This document shows positions 22,826 through 30,398 of a stretch of 39,791 nt of DNA, piece after piece. The translations under genes were made by a program, and so were the position numbers. Source of the DNA: a virus; the IMG/VR virus record IMGVR_UViG_3300036846_000708, positions 1 to 39,791 of that record, one strand, 5' to 3'. The stretch's first letter is position 1. Each line of letters starts with the position of its first letter. The notes beneath the pieces were generated by a model. The model was given only the letters and a program-made list of their open reading frames with translations, made no database searches and was not told the origin of the DNA.

Positions 22826-23771
22826 AAGCACCACGGAACTGGCAGTGGCCCGCACGCCGGCCGCGCCCGCGCCAGTGCAGTTATCCAGGGAGCAGATACA
22901 ACTGCTCAAAGATACTATCGCCAAAGGTGTCACCGATAACGAATTGAAGCTCTTTATCGAGGTGAGCCGGCGTATGAATCTTGATCCCTTCCGCCGACAG
23001 ATCCATGCCGTCAAACGTTGGGATGGCACGCTGAAACGCGATGTGATGACGTGCCAGACGGGGATCGACGGATTCCGTCTGATCGCGGAGCGTACCGGAC
23101 GGTACGAGGGGCAGGAAGGCCCTTTCTGGTGCGGTCCTGAAGGCCGCTGGATCGACGTCTGGCTCGACAAAGCGCATCCGCCGGCAGCGGCCAAGGTCGG
23201 CATCTTCCGCAAGGGTTTTCAGAAGCCGCTGTATGCAGTGGCGCTCTACGCCGAATACGTGCAATACAACAGAGAAGGCAAGCCGAATTCCATGTGGGCT
23301 AAGATGCCCGCAAATCAACTAAGTAAATGCAGCGAGGCATTGGCTCTGCGTAAGGCGTTCCCTGAAGAGTTGAGCGGCCTGTATGCCAACGAGGAAATGG
23401 AGCAGGCCGATAACCCGCCGCCGCCGCCGGCAGGGGGCAAGCCGCCCGCAGAAGACTTCAGCGATGTACCCGAGCCGGTGAAGATCATGTGGTCCACCAT
23501 GCACGGGATCGCGGAGGTTTGCAACGTATTCCTCGATCTCAAGGGGCGATTGGTCCAGGTGATGGGAGATGCCGGGACGACGGAATACTACCGGATCCTG
23601 CGTGAATCAGGCGGCGGCGTGGCACATGCCAACCAGCTTAAGCAGAAGGCTGCGCGCCGGGCATCGTGGCACATGTGGCAAGCGATCGAGCAGGCGAAAG
23701 CGCTGCGCCAGCCGGCGCCTGAAACTGAGGCTGAATTCATAGAGCCGCGCGAACCCGGCGAAGGGGAATGA
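22812..23771 (+). CDS. bet: Phage recombination protein Bet (RecT/Redbeta single-strand annealase)
   Basis: A 319-residue annealing protein that pairs complementary single strands during phage recombination. ATG 22812 ('[12 protein letters not shown]') follows GGTGGAG. Diagnostic blocks are '[19 protein letters not shown]'-like (here with V at the first place), '[22 protein letters not shown]', 'WIDVWL', '[12 protein letters not shown]', '[31 protein letters not shown]', all as in Bet. The C-terminal third is Pro-rich then helical and is variable in the family. Bet usually works with a 5'-3' exonuclease. The Gp157 gene follows as in many phages, and the PD-(D/E)XK protein at 26796 is a possible nuclease partner. 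Confidence 0.93.
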   Translation: MSKTESTTELAVARTPAAPAPVQLSREQIQLLKDTIAKGVTDNELKLFIEVSRRMNLDPFRRQIHAVKRWDGTLKRDVMTCQTGIDGFRLIAERTGRYEGQEGPFWCGPEGRWIDVWLDKAHPPAAAKVGIFRKGFQKPLYAVALYAEYVQYNREGKPNSMWAKMPANQLSKCSEALALRKAFPEELSGLYANEEMEQADNPPPPPAGGKPPAEDFSDVPEPVKIMWSTMHGIAEVCNVFLDLKGRLVQVMGDAGTTEYYRILRESGGGVAHANQLKQKAARRASWHMWQAIEQAKALRQPAPETEAEFIEPREPGEGE

Positions 23772-23774
23772 AGC

Positions 23775-24281
23775 ATGTCGTCACTCACTCTATACGACAT
23801 TTCAGACACCCTGGTGGCGCTGCTCGATAGCTACGACATGTGCGAGACGGACGAGCAGCGGATGCAATGCGAGGCCGAGATCCGGCAGACCGTCGAGTTG
23901 CAAATCCGCAAAGTGGATGACTTCTGCCGATTCCTGGCGCACCTCGAGTCACAGACGGATCTGGCCGGCAAAGAGATCGAGCGGCTGAAAGCGCGCAAGT
24001 CACGCTTCGAGAATCTGGAGGAGAGGCTCGAGCAGTATGCTGTCTGGACACTTCAATCACTGGGCCTGCGCAAGTTGGACGGCGCCACATCGAAGCTGAC
24101 GCTGCGCACCAACCAGCCCGGCGTGGAAATCGACAACGGGGAACTGGTCCCTCCGCAATTCAAAACGATCAAGCAGGAGGTTGTGATCGATAAGCGCGGC
24201 ATCAAGAAGGCGATCGATGGCGGCGAAGCAGTGCCCGGCGCGCATTTGCGCGAACCGTCGATTTCGCTATTGCGGAGATAG
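23775..24281 (+). CDS. Siphovirus Gp157 family protein
   Basis: A 168-residue protein of the Gp157 family, which commonly neighbours annealase genes. The N-terminal half is a long coiled coil ('EQRMQCEAEIRQTVELQIRK', 'IERLKARKSRFENLEERLEQ'). The C-terminal half shows the family ending 'KLDGATSKLTLRTNQPGVE', 'LVPPQFKTIKQEVVIDKRGIKKA-IDGGEAVPGA'. A GGGGAA-like site precedes ATG 23775, three bases after bet. In a streptococcal relative a role in phage resistance was claimed; the biochemical function is not established. Confidence 0.88.
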   Translation: MSSLTLYDISDTLVALLDSYDMCETDEQRMQCEAEIRQTVELQIRKVDDFCRFLAHLESQTDLAGKEIERLKARKSRFENLEERLEQYAVWTLQSLGLRKLDGATSKLTLRTNQPGVEIDNGELVPPQFKTIKQEVVIDKRGIKKAIDGGEAVPGAHLREPSISLLRR

Positions 24282-24283
24282 AT

Positions 24284-24433
24284 GTGGAAGAGGAAGTAGG
24301 CGGATGTCCGCAATGCGGATCCACCCACATGGCCGTTAGCGAAGGGTACGACTCAGCGGCAGCGACCGGCGCAGAGCCCCGGTACTGGCGGGTAATCCGC
24401 TGCTTGGAGTGCGGACACTACGAGGAATTTTGA
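24284..24433 (+). CDS. Small zinc-ribbon protein
   Basis: A 49-residue protein from GTG 24284, with GGAG six bases before it and directly after the Gp157 stop. It shows 'CPQCGSTHM' near the N-terminus and 'CLECGHYEEF' at the very C-terminus, a tidy CxxC...CxxC zinc ribbon with about 31 residues between the pairs. Short enough to be easily missed. The function is unknown. Confidence 0.6.
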   Translation: MEEEVGGCPQCGSTHMAVSEGYDSAAATGAEPRYWRVIRCLECGHYEEF

Positions 24434-24466
24434 CCAAGGGGAAAGGCAGAGAAAAGGAGCAAACGT

Positions 24467-24553
24467 ATGGGCTTTAAACGCGTATCGGTACCCGTATTTA
24501 TATGGGTGCCTGAAGGACCACTTGATCCAGGCTGGGGTGTGACGCCGCCCTAG
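24467..24553 (+). CDS. 28-residue microprotein with strong ribosome site
   Basis: ATG 24467 follows an excellent AAAAGGAG. The product is 28 residues and rich in Pro, Gly, Val and Trp ('FIWVPEGPLDPGWGV'). It ends 9 bases before the next gene, whose ribosome site overlaps its stop. Without relatives at hand it is only a candidate; the signal strength is the main evidence. Confidence 0.4.
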   Translation: MGFKRVSVPVFIWVPEGPLDPGWGVTPP

Positions 24554-24562
24554 GGGAGCGCC

Positions 24563-24943
24563 ATGGCAGAGAAACAAGTAATCGAGAAAGTACGGTACAC
24601 CTTCTCTCGCACCGAACTACTCGAGTTGGGCGACGAGTTGGCGCGGGCCGCGGACGATGTTCGCGAAATCGAAGCGCGGAAGAAGGAAGCGACCAGCGCG
24701 ATCTCGGCGGAACTGAAGAAGGCCAATGGTCGCGTCTTCACGCTTGCCGGAAAGATTCGTGATCGCTACGAGATGCGCGAGGTGCAGTGCATTGCCTATT
24801 TCGGCGCGCCGCTGGCCGGCATGAAGACCATCCGGCGGGCCGACAACGGCGAAGAACTCAGGCAGGAAGCGATGAGCACCGAAGAGATGCAAGCCGATCT
24901 CGATTTCCGGGAGGTCGGCGAATCGGAGGCACCAACAAGATGA
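24563..24943 (+). CDS. Coiled-coil early protein, unknown
   Basis: A 126-residue protein, GGGGAG before ATG 24563. The first 60 residues are a long, regular amphipathic coiled coil ('ELGDELARAADDVREIEARK', 'ATSAISAELKKANGRVFTLA'). A short beta unit follows ('REVQCIAYFGAPLAGMKTIRR') and an acidic C-terminus. Similar proteins occur beside Gp157 and bet genes in other phages. It is coupled to the next gene by an ATGA overlap. Confidence 0.65.
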   Translation: MAEKQVIEKVRYTFSRTELLELGDELARAADDVREIEARKKEATSAISAELKKANGRVFTLAGKIRDRYEMREVQCIAYFGAPLAGMKTIRRADNGEELRQEAMSTEEMQADLDFREVGESEAPTR

Positions 24944-25101
24944 GTAGTTACGATCCCGAATGTGAGAGCCTGGCGCGCTATTTCCTGTCGGCCGAAGGCG
25001 GCAAGGTGGCGGAAAAGGATGTCACCTCGCTGGCCGGCGCCATCCAGCGCGCGGTCGAGGATTGGTGGGCCGCGCAACCGGAAAAAGAGGAACCAAGGTG
25101 A
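24940..25101 (+). CDS. Small acidic protein, unknown
   Basis: A 53-residue protein starting at ATG 24940 inside the previous stop (ATGA). 'ECESLARYFLSAEGGKVAEKDV' and 'LAGAIQRAVEDWWAAQPE' predict two or three helices. I do not recognise a family, although short 'LA..FL......' helical proteins of this kind are common in phage early operons. Confidence 0.55.
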   Translation: MSSYDPECESLARYFLSAEGGKVAEKDVTSLAGAIQRAVEDWWAAQPEKEEPR

Positions 25102-25262
25102 ACACGCGCGCCATCTGGGCCGAACTATTTCCCGGCCAGCCATACCCCGGAGACAATACCGCGGTGGACGTGATGGCGGATGAAATCCACTCGTTGCGCC
25201 TGCTCACCGAGACCATTGTGGCCGCGGCGATCGATGAGCAGCAGCGGCAGAAGGCCATATGA
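25098..25262 (+). CDS. Small early protein, unknown
   Basis: A 54-residue protein from GTG 25098, overlapping the preceding stop (GTGA); GAGG and AAGG lie just upstream. A start 36 bases earlier is in frame but would sit inside the neighbour. It has a predicted helix 'AVDVMADEIHSLRLLTETIVAAA' and little else. It is linked to the next gene by an ATGA overlap. Confidence 0.5.
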   Translation: MNTRAIWAELFPGQPYPGDNTAVDVMADEIHSLRLLTETIVAAAIDEQQRQKAI

Positions 25263-25531
25263 GCATCACCACCCGCGACGTCAACGAAATCCAGCGCGCG
25301 CACGATGTGCTGGTCAGCCTGGTGCTCGACGAGAAGCTGCTGAAGGCGACCGTGGCCGAAGACTCCCGGCACCTCGTCGTCCCCACGCTCAACGTACTCT
25401 GCTGGATTCTCAACCACGAGCACAACAACAGATTCGCGGACGATCTCGCGGTCCTGGAACGCCAGTTGGATGCGCTGGGTGTCGTGGTGCTCGACCTGGG
25501 AAGTCTGCATGAAGGAGAACGGCCGCAATGA
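25259..25531 (+). CDS. Small helical early protein, unknown
   Basis: A 90-residue, mostly helical protein in the overlapping early gene string. It shows 'DVNEIQRAHDVLVSLVLDEKLL' and 'LNVLCWILNHEHNNRFADDLAVLERQLDALGV'. It begins and ends with ATGA overlaps, so translation is probably coupled along the series 24940-25620. No family was recognised. Confidence 0.6.
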   Translation: MSITTRDVNEIQRAHDVLVSLVLDEKLLKATVAEDSRHLVVPTLNVLCWILNHEHNNRFADDLAVLERQLDALGVVVLDLGSLHEGERPQ

Positions 25532-25620
25532 GGACACGGAACTGGGGTGATGATTCATCGATCTGCATCAAACTATCCGCCGGCGCGTCGATCGCACTGG
25601 TCTTTAGAAGCGCGTGCTGA
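25528..25620 (+). CDS. 30-residue microprotein, tentative
   Basis: Starts at ATG 25528 in the previous stop codon (ATGA), with GAAGGAGAA close upstream. Product of 30 residues with a hydrophobic C-terminal half ('LSAGASIALVFRSAC'). The overlap continues the pattern of its neighbours, but the short length makes this only a candidate. Confidence 0.35.
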   Translation: MRTRNWGDDSSICIKLSAGASIALVFRSAC

Positions 25621-25665
25621 AGCGCGACCGCGTGCCGCCGCTGTTTGAGGGGCTGGATAACTCTG

Positions 25666-26799
25666 ATGCGAATTGATCCCGAATTCCAGGCGTTGATTGC
25701 ACCGCTACAGCAGGAAGAGCGCGATCAACTGGAAGCGAATCTTGTGGCGCACGGTTGCCGTGACCCGCTGGCGCTCTGGCGCGACATCCTGATCGATGGG
25801 CACAATCGCTACGAGATTTGCGCTCGGCTGAAGATCCGATATCGGACGGTTGATGTGCCGCTGGCTTCGCGTGAGCACGCGCTCTTGTGGATTGAAGAGA
25901 ACCAGCTAGGGCGGCGGAATCTGAAAGAGTGGCAACGCGCGGCCATTACGCATAGCATCCTGGAACGCCGTTCGGCGTTGGAGCGTCAAGAGCGGGCGCG
26001 GAAGGGGCGGGCACGCGGCGGCGACGCAACCCCGGAGCAGAAACAGAGGCGCTTGTCGGAGACGTCCTCCGACAAGCGGTCGGATAAGAAGAAAGACTCT
26101 CGCGCCGCCGTATCCAAACAGGCCCGCGTCAGTGAATGGAAACTTCGCCAAATCGGCGAGATAAAAAAGAAAAAGCCGGAAGCTATCGCAGCAATTCGGA
26201 CGGGCGAGAAAACGGGCAACGAAGTAATAGCGGAGATCCGAAACGCGGAGAAGCAGAAGGTCCGCGAACGCATCGAAGCGGAAGCTCCGCAATATCCAGA
26301 CGGGCCGTTCCGCGTGCTAGTAGTCGATCCGCCGTGGAAGTACGGCGCACGCAGCGAAGATCCGACGCATCGAGCGGCGAATCCGTATCCCGATATGGAT
26401 ATCGACGAGATACGCGGGCTTCCGGTGGCGAAGTTGGCGCACCCGGATTGTGTTCTGTGGCTGTGGACAACAAACGCATTTCTTCGCGACGCATTCACAT
26501 GCCTAGATGCGTGGGGCTTTCAGCAGAAGACCATTCTCACGTGGGTAAAGGATCGCATGGGACTGGGCGACTGGCTGCGCGGCATGACGGAGCATTGTCT
26601 GCTTGCGATCAAAGGTCGACCGCTCGTTACACTTACCAACCAAACGACGGCGCTTACCGCGCCGAGAGGAAAGCATTCCGCTAAGCCGGAAGAGTTCTAT
26701 GTGCTCGTGGAAAGCCTGTGCCCTGGCGCGAAGCTCGAAATGTTCGCGCGGGAAAAGCGCAAGGGCTGGGAGGCATGGGGAGCAGAGGCCGATAAATGA
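25666..26799 (+). CDS. ParB-like / MT-A70 adenine methyltransferase fusion
   Basis: A 377-residue protein from ATG 25666. Residues 1-75 form a ParB N-terminal-like domain ('LIDGHNRYEICARLKI'), followed by 'LWIEENQLGRRNLKEWQRA', a typical ParB continuation. A basic, low-complexity linker follows ('DKRSDKKKDSRAAVSKQARV'). The C-terminal ~170 residues are an MT-A70 N6-adenine methyltransferase: 'VLVVDPPWKYGA' (the DPPW active-site motif), 'CVLWLWTTNAFLRDA', 'FQQKTILTWVKD', 'EHCLLAIKGRP', 'KPEEFYVLVE'. Such fusions occur in many phages and may protect phage DNA from host restriction. It overlaps the nuclease-like gene by 4 bases. Confidence 0.9.
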   Translation: MRIDPEFQALIAPLQQEERDQLEANLVAHGCRDPLALWRDILIDGHNRYEICARLKIRYRTVDVPLASREHALLWIEENQLGRRNLKEWQRAAITHSILERRSALERQERARKGRARGGDATPEQKQRRLSETSSDKRSDKKKDSRAAVSKQARVSEWKLRQIGEIKKKKPEAIAAIRTGEKTGNEVIAEIRNAEKQKVRERIEAEAPQYPDGPFRVLVVDPPWKYGARSEDPTHRAANPYPDMDIDEIRGLPVAKLAHPDCVLWLWTTNAFLRDAFTCLDAWGFQQKTILTWVKDRMGLGDWLRGMTEHCLLAIKGRPLVTLTNQTTALTAPRGKHSAKPEEFYVLVESLCPGAKLEMFAREKRKGWEAWGAEADK

Positions 26800-27362
26800 C
26801 TAACAACGGACGCTTTGGAGAAAACGTTGTTGCCCGTTTCCTGCGGGCAAGGGGAAACAGTATTCTACCGATCCGCGATATCGACATGGGCGAAGTCTGG
26901 AAAGGTCCGCGATTAACCGGCCCCGAAGGAATGGAACTGGTTTCTACCGATTGGTTCGTAATTGGACCACAAGGCAAGTCCTGCTGGATGGAAGTCAAAA
27001 CCAAGGCGCGGTTTTCGTGGCATCAGCGAACCGCCAGTTGGTGTACCGGCATCGACCAGCATTATCTGGATCACTACATCAACATTGCGCGGCGTTCCAA
27101 TATTCCCGTATGGCTGATATTCCTGCACTTGAATGACTCGCCTTCGACGGCAGATCTGAAAAACGGCGCTCCGGAGCATTGCCCTACGGGATTATTCGGC
27201 GGGGACGTATTACATCTCGCCAAGGAGGAAATGGTCCATCACGCGCATTCCAATTGGGGCAAGGGCGGAATGGTGTATTGGGCACCAAAGAAGCTGGTAA
27301 GGCTGGCTACCAGTGAAGAAATCGAAGTGTTGCTGCGGGAAGAACGGAGAGGCCAACGATGA
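26796..27362 (+). CDS. PD-(D/E)XK nuclease-like protein
   Basis: A 188-residue protein, ATGA-coupled to the methyltransferase. The core nuclease pattern is complete: Glu9 in 'GRFGENVVARFLRARG', Asp52 in 'STDWFVIG', and Glu66-x-Lys68 in 'CWMEVKTKA', followed by a helix 'IDQHYLDHYINIARR' and the strand 'PVWLIFLHL'. This fits restriction-endonuclease-fold enzymes of phages. Its partner could be the upstream methyltransferase (a restriction-modification-like pair) or the Bet annealase (as processing nuclease). The sequence alone cannot decide between them. Confidence 0.75.
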   Translation: MTNNGRFGENVVARFLRARGNSILPIRDIDMGEVWKGPRLTGPEGMELVSTDWFVIGPQGKSCWMEVKTKARFSWHQRTASWCTGIDQHYLDHYINIARRSNIPVWLIFLHLNDSPSTADLKNGAPEHCPTGLFGGDVLHLAKEEMVHHAHSNWGKGGMVYWAPKKLVRLATSEEIEVLLREERRGQR

Positions 27363-27679
27363 AGCGGCCCAAGGGCCAACTGATCGAGCAGCAGAACCGC
27401 CTGGCCGCGGAAATCATCGCCGCGAATCCGCGGCGATATCAGGGACTGATGGCAGAGTGGGCCGCAGCGATTCTAGGAGGCTCCCGCATGATAGACTTAC
27501 CGAATGCCCAAAAACATTCTGGCGGCGCTCGTCCTTCGTTGCAACCGCTGCCAGCACGCCTGGCTGCGCCGAATCGCGCACGAGCCGCGGAAGTGCCCGA
27601 AATGCAAGACAATCTTCTGGAACCAGCCGCGGGTACGCAAGATCAAGCCCGAACGGCGCGCGGCGGTGCGCGGTGGTAA
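27359..27679 (+). CDS. Small protein overlapping a zinc-ribbon gene, tentative
   Basis: A 106-residue frame from ATG 27359, ATGA-coupled to the nuclease gene. The first ~43 residues ('GQLIEQQNRLAAEIIAANPR', 'AEWAAAILGG') are helical and look real. Downstream the frame overlaps the zinc-ribbon gene for 176 bases and its Ala/Pro/Arg-rich sequence looks like an off-frame reading. An AGGAGG at 27475-27480 seven bases before ATG 27488 in this frame may also allow an internal start. The real product may be shorter in an ancestral sequence, or the overlap may be genuine. Confidence 0.45.
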   Translation: MKRPKGQLIEQQNRLAAEIIAANPRRYQGLMAEWAAAILGGSRMIDLPNAQKHSGGARPSLQPLPARLAAPNRARAAEVPEMQDNLLEPAAGTQDQARTARGGARW

Positions 27680-27830
27680 AGCGGCGCCGGCGCAAGCCAG
27701 AACCCGTACTGGTGGAGAGGACCAGCCACTTCAGCACAATCGACGACCCGGCACGCGCAGTGGACCTGTTCGCCACGATGCTGCGGTCGGTAGAAATCGA
27801 AAAGAAAAGACGCGCGGAGAAAAACGCTAA
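27504..27830 (+). CDS. Zinc-ribbon protein
   Basis: A 108-residue frame from ATG 27504, the only start in this frame. The N-terminal ~50 residues form a clear zinc ribbon, 'RCNRCQHAWLRR' and 'KCPKCKTIFWNQPR', a pattern frequent in phage and bacterial DNA-binding accessory proteins. Beyond residue ~60 the sequence becomes Arg/Gly-rich and overlaps another plausible frame (27673-27894). The stop overlaps the recombinase ATG (TAATG). No good ribosome site is present; coupling to the upstream frame is likely. Confidence 0.6.
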   Translation: MPKNILAALVLRCNRCQHAWLRRIAHEPRKCPKCKTIFWNQPRVRKIKPERRAAVRGGKAAPAQARTRTGGEDQPLQHNRRPGTRSGPVRHDAAVGRNRKEKTRGEKR

Positions 27831-27894
27831 TGATGGCACCGACAATGAGGCCCCGCCTCAACGTTCTCGAACTCGAAAGAGTCAGCACGAATAA
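27673..27894 (+). CDS. Small basic protein overlapping the recombinase start, tentative
   Basis: A 73-residue frame from GTG 27673. 'VERTSHFSTIDDPARAVDLFATMLRSVEIEKKRRAEK' reads as a sensible helical protein, better than the overlapping Arg-rich tail of the zinc-ribbon frame. It overlaps that gene by 158 bases and the recombinase by 65 bases. No clear ribosome site. It may be a remnant or a real overlapping gene. Confidence 0.35.
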   Translation: MVKRRRRKPEPVLVERTSHFSTIDDPARAVDLFATMLRSVEIEKKRRAEKNANDGTDNEAPPQRSRTRKSQHE

Positions 27895-29467
27895 ACAAGA
27901 TTTGGAGCGGCAGGAATACGACCTCGCCGACAACAGAGCGGAGTACAACCTGAACCCGCTACAAAAATTCAGCATCAAGGAATCCGGCGAAAAGGTTTTG
28001 AAATCCGAAGACATCGCAAGACTGAGGGAAGAGCTAAAAAAGCCAGCCGTAGACGGCGTGAGCGTGTCGGCGATTGATCGGTTCGCCCGGCCCCAGGATA
28101 TGATCTCCTGGGCGTTTTTCCAAGTTTTCATCGACCTGAAAAAAGTGATCGTCTCGAAACGCGAAGGGCTGATCGAGCCGTGGACGCCGCGAGGCCGGAA
28201 GGCTCTCTGGGCGGCTCTCATGCAGGCGGGCAACGAATTGAGTGACCTGAAGGATCGGCTTCAGAGCAACCGCCGGAAGCAGCACGCGCAGAAGAAGCCC
28301 ATGAATACGGATGCGCCATACGGCGTAATTTACGTGGACAAGTACAGCCGCGATAGCGAAGGCAAGAGCCAGTACTACAAAGAAGACTTCTCGCCCGTGC
28401 TCTGGGCCCCGGGGAAGACGCCCATCGGGGGGCTCACCCGGCGTGGAGTCGTAGAGATGGTTTTCCGTTGGCGGTACGCCGACCGGATGAAGTCCCGTGC
28501 CATCGCAACGCGCCTGAACAAGATGGGCATCCTGAGCCCCGGCAAGAAGTACAAGGACGGACGCTGGCAGTACGAACCCGGCCTGTGGCAACGGCACGCC
28601 GTGATTCATCTTCTGCAAAACCGCCACTACATCGGCGAACACTGGGAGGGCGGCAAACAGGTGGATGTGGCCTGCCCGCAGTTCATCGACCGCGACGTAT
28701 TCGATGCCGTCAAGAAGAGCTTCGCGGAAAACAAACAGGACCGTAGCGGCAGACCGCCGACGCAGAGTGTGCTCTCCGAATTCCTGAGATGCGGGCTCTG
28801 CAAGCATAAGTTGTACATGGATCAGCGGGATCGCAAGCGCAAGCCCATTTACCGCTGCGTCAATTACGACGAGCGGCAATTGAAACGGCGTTGCTCTCTG
28901 AAGTCCATCCTCTGCGCGAAAATCGATGCTGCGGTATTTCATACCATCTGGCAGCACCTGACGCAGCCTGAGCTTCTGCTGGCAAACGCAAGGGCGTATT
29001 ATGAATCCTTACCAACCAGAGGCGCTTCGGCGAAGCTTGAAAAGGAACTTGTCGAGATGCGGGGACAAATTGAGCGGACGCAGGAGATGGTTCGTCTGGG
29101 CACCTACGATAAAGACAAGGGCAACACGAAGATTTTGGAGGACATGAAGCGCGTCCGCGAGATCGAAGCTGACCTGGGTGCAGCGGGGAGTGTAGTGAAT
29201 CTTCCGGCGCAGCGCGTGATCGAAGCGGCGTGCCGCCAGATCGCCGAAGGCCCGGAGCCCGGCGACTTCGAAACGCGCCGTCCGGTGCTTGAAAAGCTGA
29301 TCGATCTGCGCATCTTCTATGCAGACAATGAGTTCGAAGTTACGGCCAAAGTTCCGGTCGCGCTGACGGCTGCAAAGCATGGGGGGAAGTGTAGTGGCAG
29401 TCAATACGGCCACTACACTTCTACCCTCTATATCCCGTTGCAAATAAAAGGAAGGGTCGCCGCATGA
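27830..29467 (+). CDS. int: Large serine recombinase (integrase)
   Basis: A 545-residue site-specific recombinase that would integrate and excise the phage. The N-terminal catalytic domain shows 'ERVSTNKQDLERQ' with the nucleophile Ser19 and the conserved 'SAIDRFARPQD' Arg region. The recombinase domain follows ('GVVEMVFRWRYADRMKSRAIAT-RLN', 'VIHLLQNRHYIGE'). A zinc ribbon lies around residues 320-350 ('FLRCGLCKHKLYMD', later 'YRCVN' and 'RRCS'). A coiled coil follows ('KLEKELVEMRGQIERTQEMV'). Length is typical of large serine recombinases. The start may also be ATG 27845. The 3' end carries a perfect inverted repeat (29387-29420). This gene shows that the phage is temperate. Confidence 0.92.
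   Translation: MMAPTMRPRLNVLELERVSTNKQDLERQEYDLADNRAEYNLNPLQKFSIKESGEKVLKSEDIARLREELKKPAVDGVSVSAIDRFARPQDMISWAFFQVFIDLKKVIVSKREGLIEPWTPRGRKALWAALMQAGNELSDLKDRLQSNRRKQHAQKKPMNTDAPYGVIYVDKYSRDSEGKSQYYKEDFSPVLWAPGKTPIGGLTRRGVVEMVFRWRYADRMKSRAIATRLNKMGILSPGKKYKDGRWQYEPGLWQRHAVIHLLQNRHYIGEHWEGGKQVDVACPQFIDRDVFDAVKKSFAENKQDRSGRPPTQSVLSEFLRCGLCKHKLYMDQRDRKRKPIYRCVNYDERQLKRRCSLKSILCAKIDAAVFHTIWQHLTQPELLLANARAYYESLPTRGASAKLEKELVEMRGQIERTQEMVRLGTYDKDKGNTKILEDMKRVREIEADLGAAGSVVNLPAQRVIEAACRQIAEGPEPGDFETRRPVLEKLIDLRIFYADNEFEVTAKVPVALTAAKHGGKCSGSQYGHYTSTLYIPLQIKGRVAA
29387..29420. repeat. Perfect 12-bp inverted repeat in the 3' end of the recombinase gene
   Basis: AAGTGTAGTGGC (29387-29398) and GCCACTACACTT (29409-29420) are exact reverse complements around a 10-base centre. 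The size and dyad symmetry resemble attachment sites of serine recombinases. No T-run follows, so it is not a normal terminator. It codes for the recombinase C-terminus. An attP function is a hypothesis. Confidence 0.6.
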
Positions 29468-29730
29468 GCGCCCATTTGCTTCTGGTCCTCGAAGTTGGGG
29501 TTCCGCTCCGCGCCCATGAGATCAAGAGCCGCAACGGCCCTTCAGATTTCGATTTGCGGCGCTGCCGGGAGTTTGCATCCGTCCTCGGTTCGAAGGGGGA
29601 TGTGCTTCAGTATGGATCCAAAAAAAAGGGAGAGGCTGCGGACATGACGGCACAGTTGATCGACGCCATCGCGGTGCTTGCCTGCATGCCGGGCGGCGTG
29701 GATTTCCTTGGCCTGCATTGGGAGGCGTGA
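29464..29730 (+). CDS. Small unknown protein after the recombinase
   Basis: An 88-residue protein, ATGA-coupled to the recombinase stop. Strand-helix pattern at the start ('HLLLVLEVGVPLRAHEIKSR') and a helix 'MTAQLIDAIAVLACMPGGVD' at the end. An A8 tract (29620-29627) in the middle codes Lys-Lys-Lys. No family was recognised. The last codons contain the ribosome site GGGAGG for the next gene. Confidence 0.55.
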   Translation: MSAHLLLVLEVGVPLRAHEIKSRNGPSDFDLRRCREFASVLGSKGDVLQYGSKKKGEAADMTAQLIDAIAVLACMPGGVDFLGLHWEA

Positions 29731-29732
29731 GG

Positions 29733-30398
29733 GTGGAAGCGGACCAGATATACAACATCGCGGACCATGCTGTGAGGGCCGTCATGTGGCGTAGTACATC
29801 GAGGTGGTGGGCGGAAGACCGGGAGGATGCGCGACAAACGGCTGCGCTGCAGATCCTGCTCGCTGGCCGGCGCGGCCTGGACAAGGATCGCGGCTATTAT
29901 TTTGGCGCCGCCAGAAAGGGAGTAGCCATGTGGATTCGTGCCTGGCTGCGACCGAGCCGCGCCACTTTCCCATTGCTCGTTCGCTTCGAAGAGTTACTGG
30001 CTGCTGAAACGAGCATGGCGGATTCGATGTTGCGGAACCTAGAATCACTCGCGCCGCTCTTGCGTGGGCAGCGGATCAAGAGCCGGAAGAGCACAGATGC
30101 CGAGATTGAACTGGAGATCGAGTATTGCCTGCTTATGATCGAGGGCTACACGATCGATGAGGCCGCAGTAAAGCTGGGCCGCACAAGACGTAATACGCAT
30201 GCGCTCCGGGAGCGGGTTGTGCCGCGGTTGCAGATGATCGCAGATGGGAAGCAGCCGGAGATCAAGCCGGTGAATGTCAATCCGGCGTCAATCGCGGCAC
30301 TCCGCAAACTGGCAGGGGACCCGGAAGCGGTGCGGGCGAGGAATAAGGCGATTAGCGCGGCCAAGCGGCGTAGGGATCAGATTCGGAGGACGGCATGA
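29733..30398 (+). CDS. Sigma-factor-like transcription regulator
   Basis: GTG 29733 is chosen because GGGAGG lies seven bases upstream; GTG 29727 overlaps the previous stop but sits too close to that site. The 221-residue product has a region 2-like helical N-terminus ('SRWWAEDREDARQTAALQIL', 'GYYFGAARKGVAMWIRAWL') and a helix-turn-helix near residues 140-165 ('GYTIDEAAVKLGRTRRNTHALRERVV' in two parts), resembling sigma region 4. The C-terminus is basic. This may be a phage sigma-like or late-gene activator; the assignment rests on pattern only. Confidence 0.6.
   Translation: MEADQIYNIADHAVRAVMWRSTSRWWAEDREDARQTAALQILLAGRRGLDKDRGYYFGAARKGVAMWIRAWLRPSRATFPLLVRFEELLAAETSMADSMLRNLESLAPLLRGQRIKSRKSTDAEIELEIEYCLLMIEGYTIDEAAVKLGRTRRNTHALRERVVPRLQMIADGKQPEIKPVNVNPASIAALRKLAGDPEAVRARNKAISAAKRRRDQIRRTA

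Noticed and set aside
29622-29730. A AAA AAG heptamer in correct phase, with the -1 frame open into the sigma-like gene
   Set aside because: The joined -1 peptide (Arg/Gly/His/Cys-rich) looks like an off-frame reading, and the sigma-like gene has its own good ribosome site.
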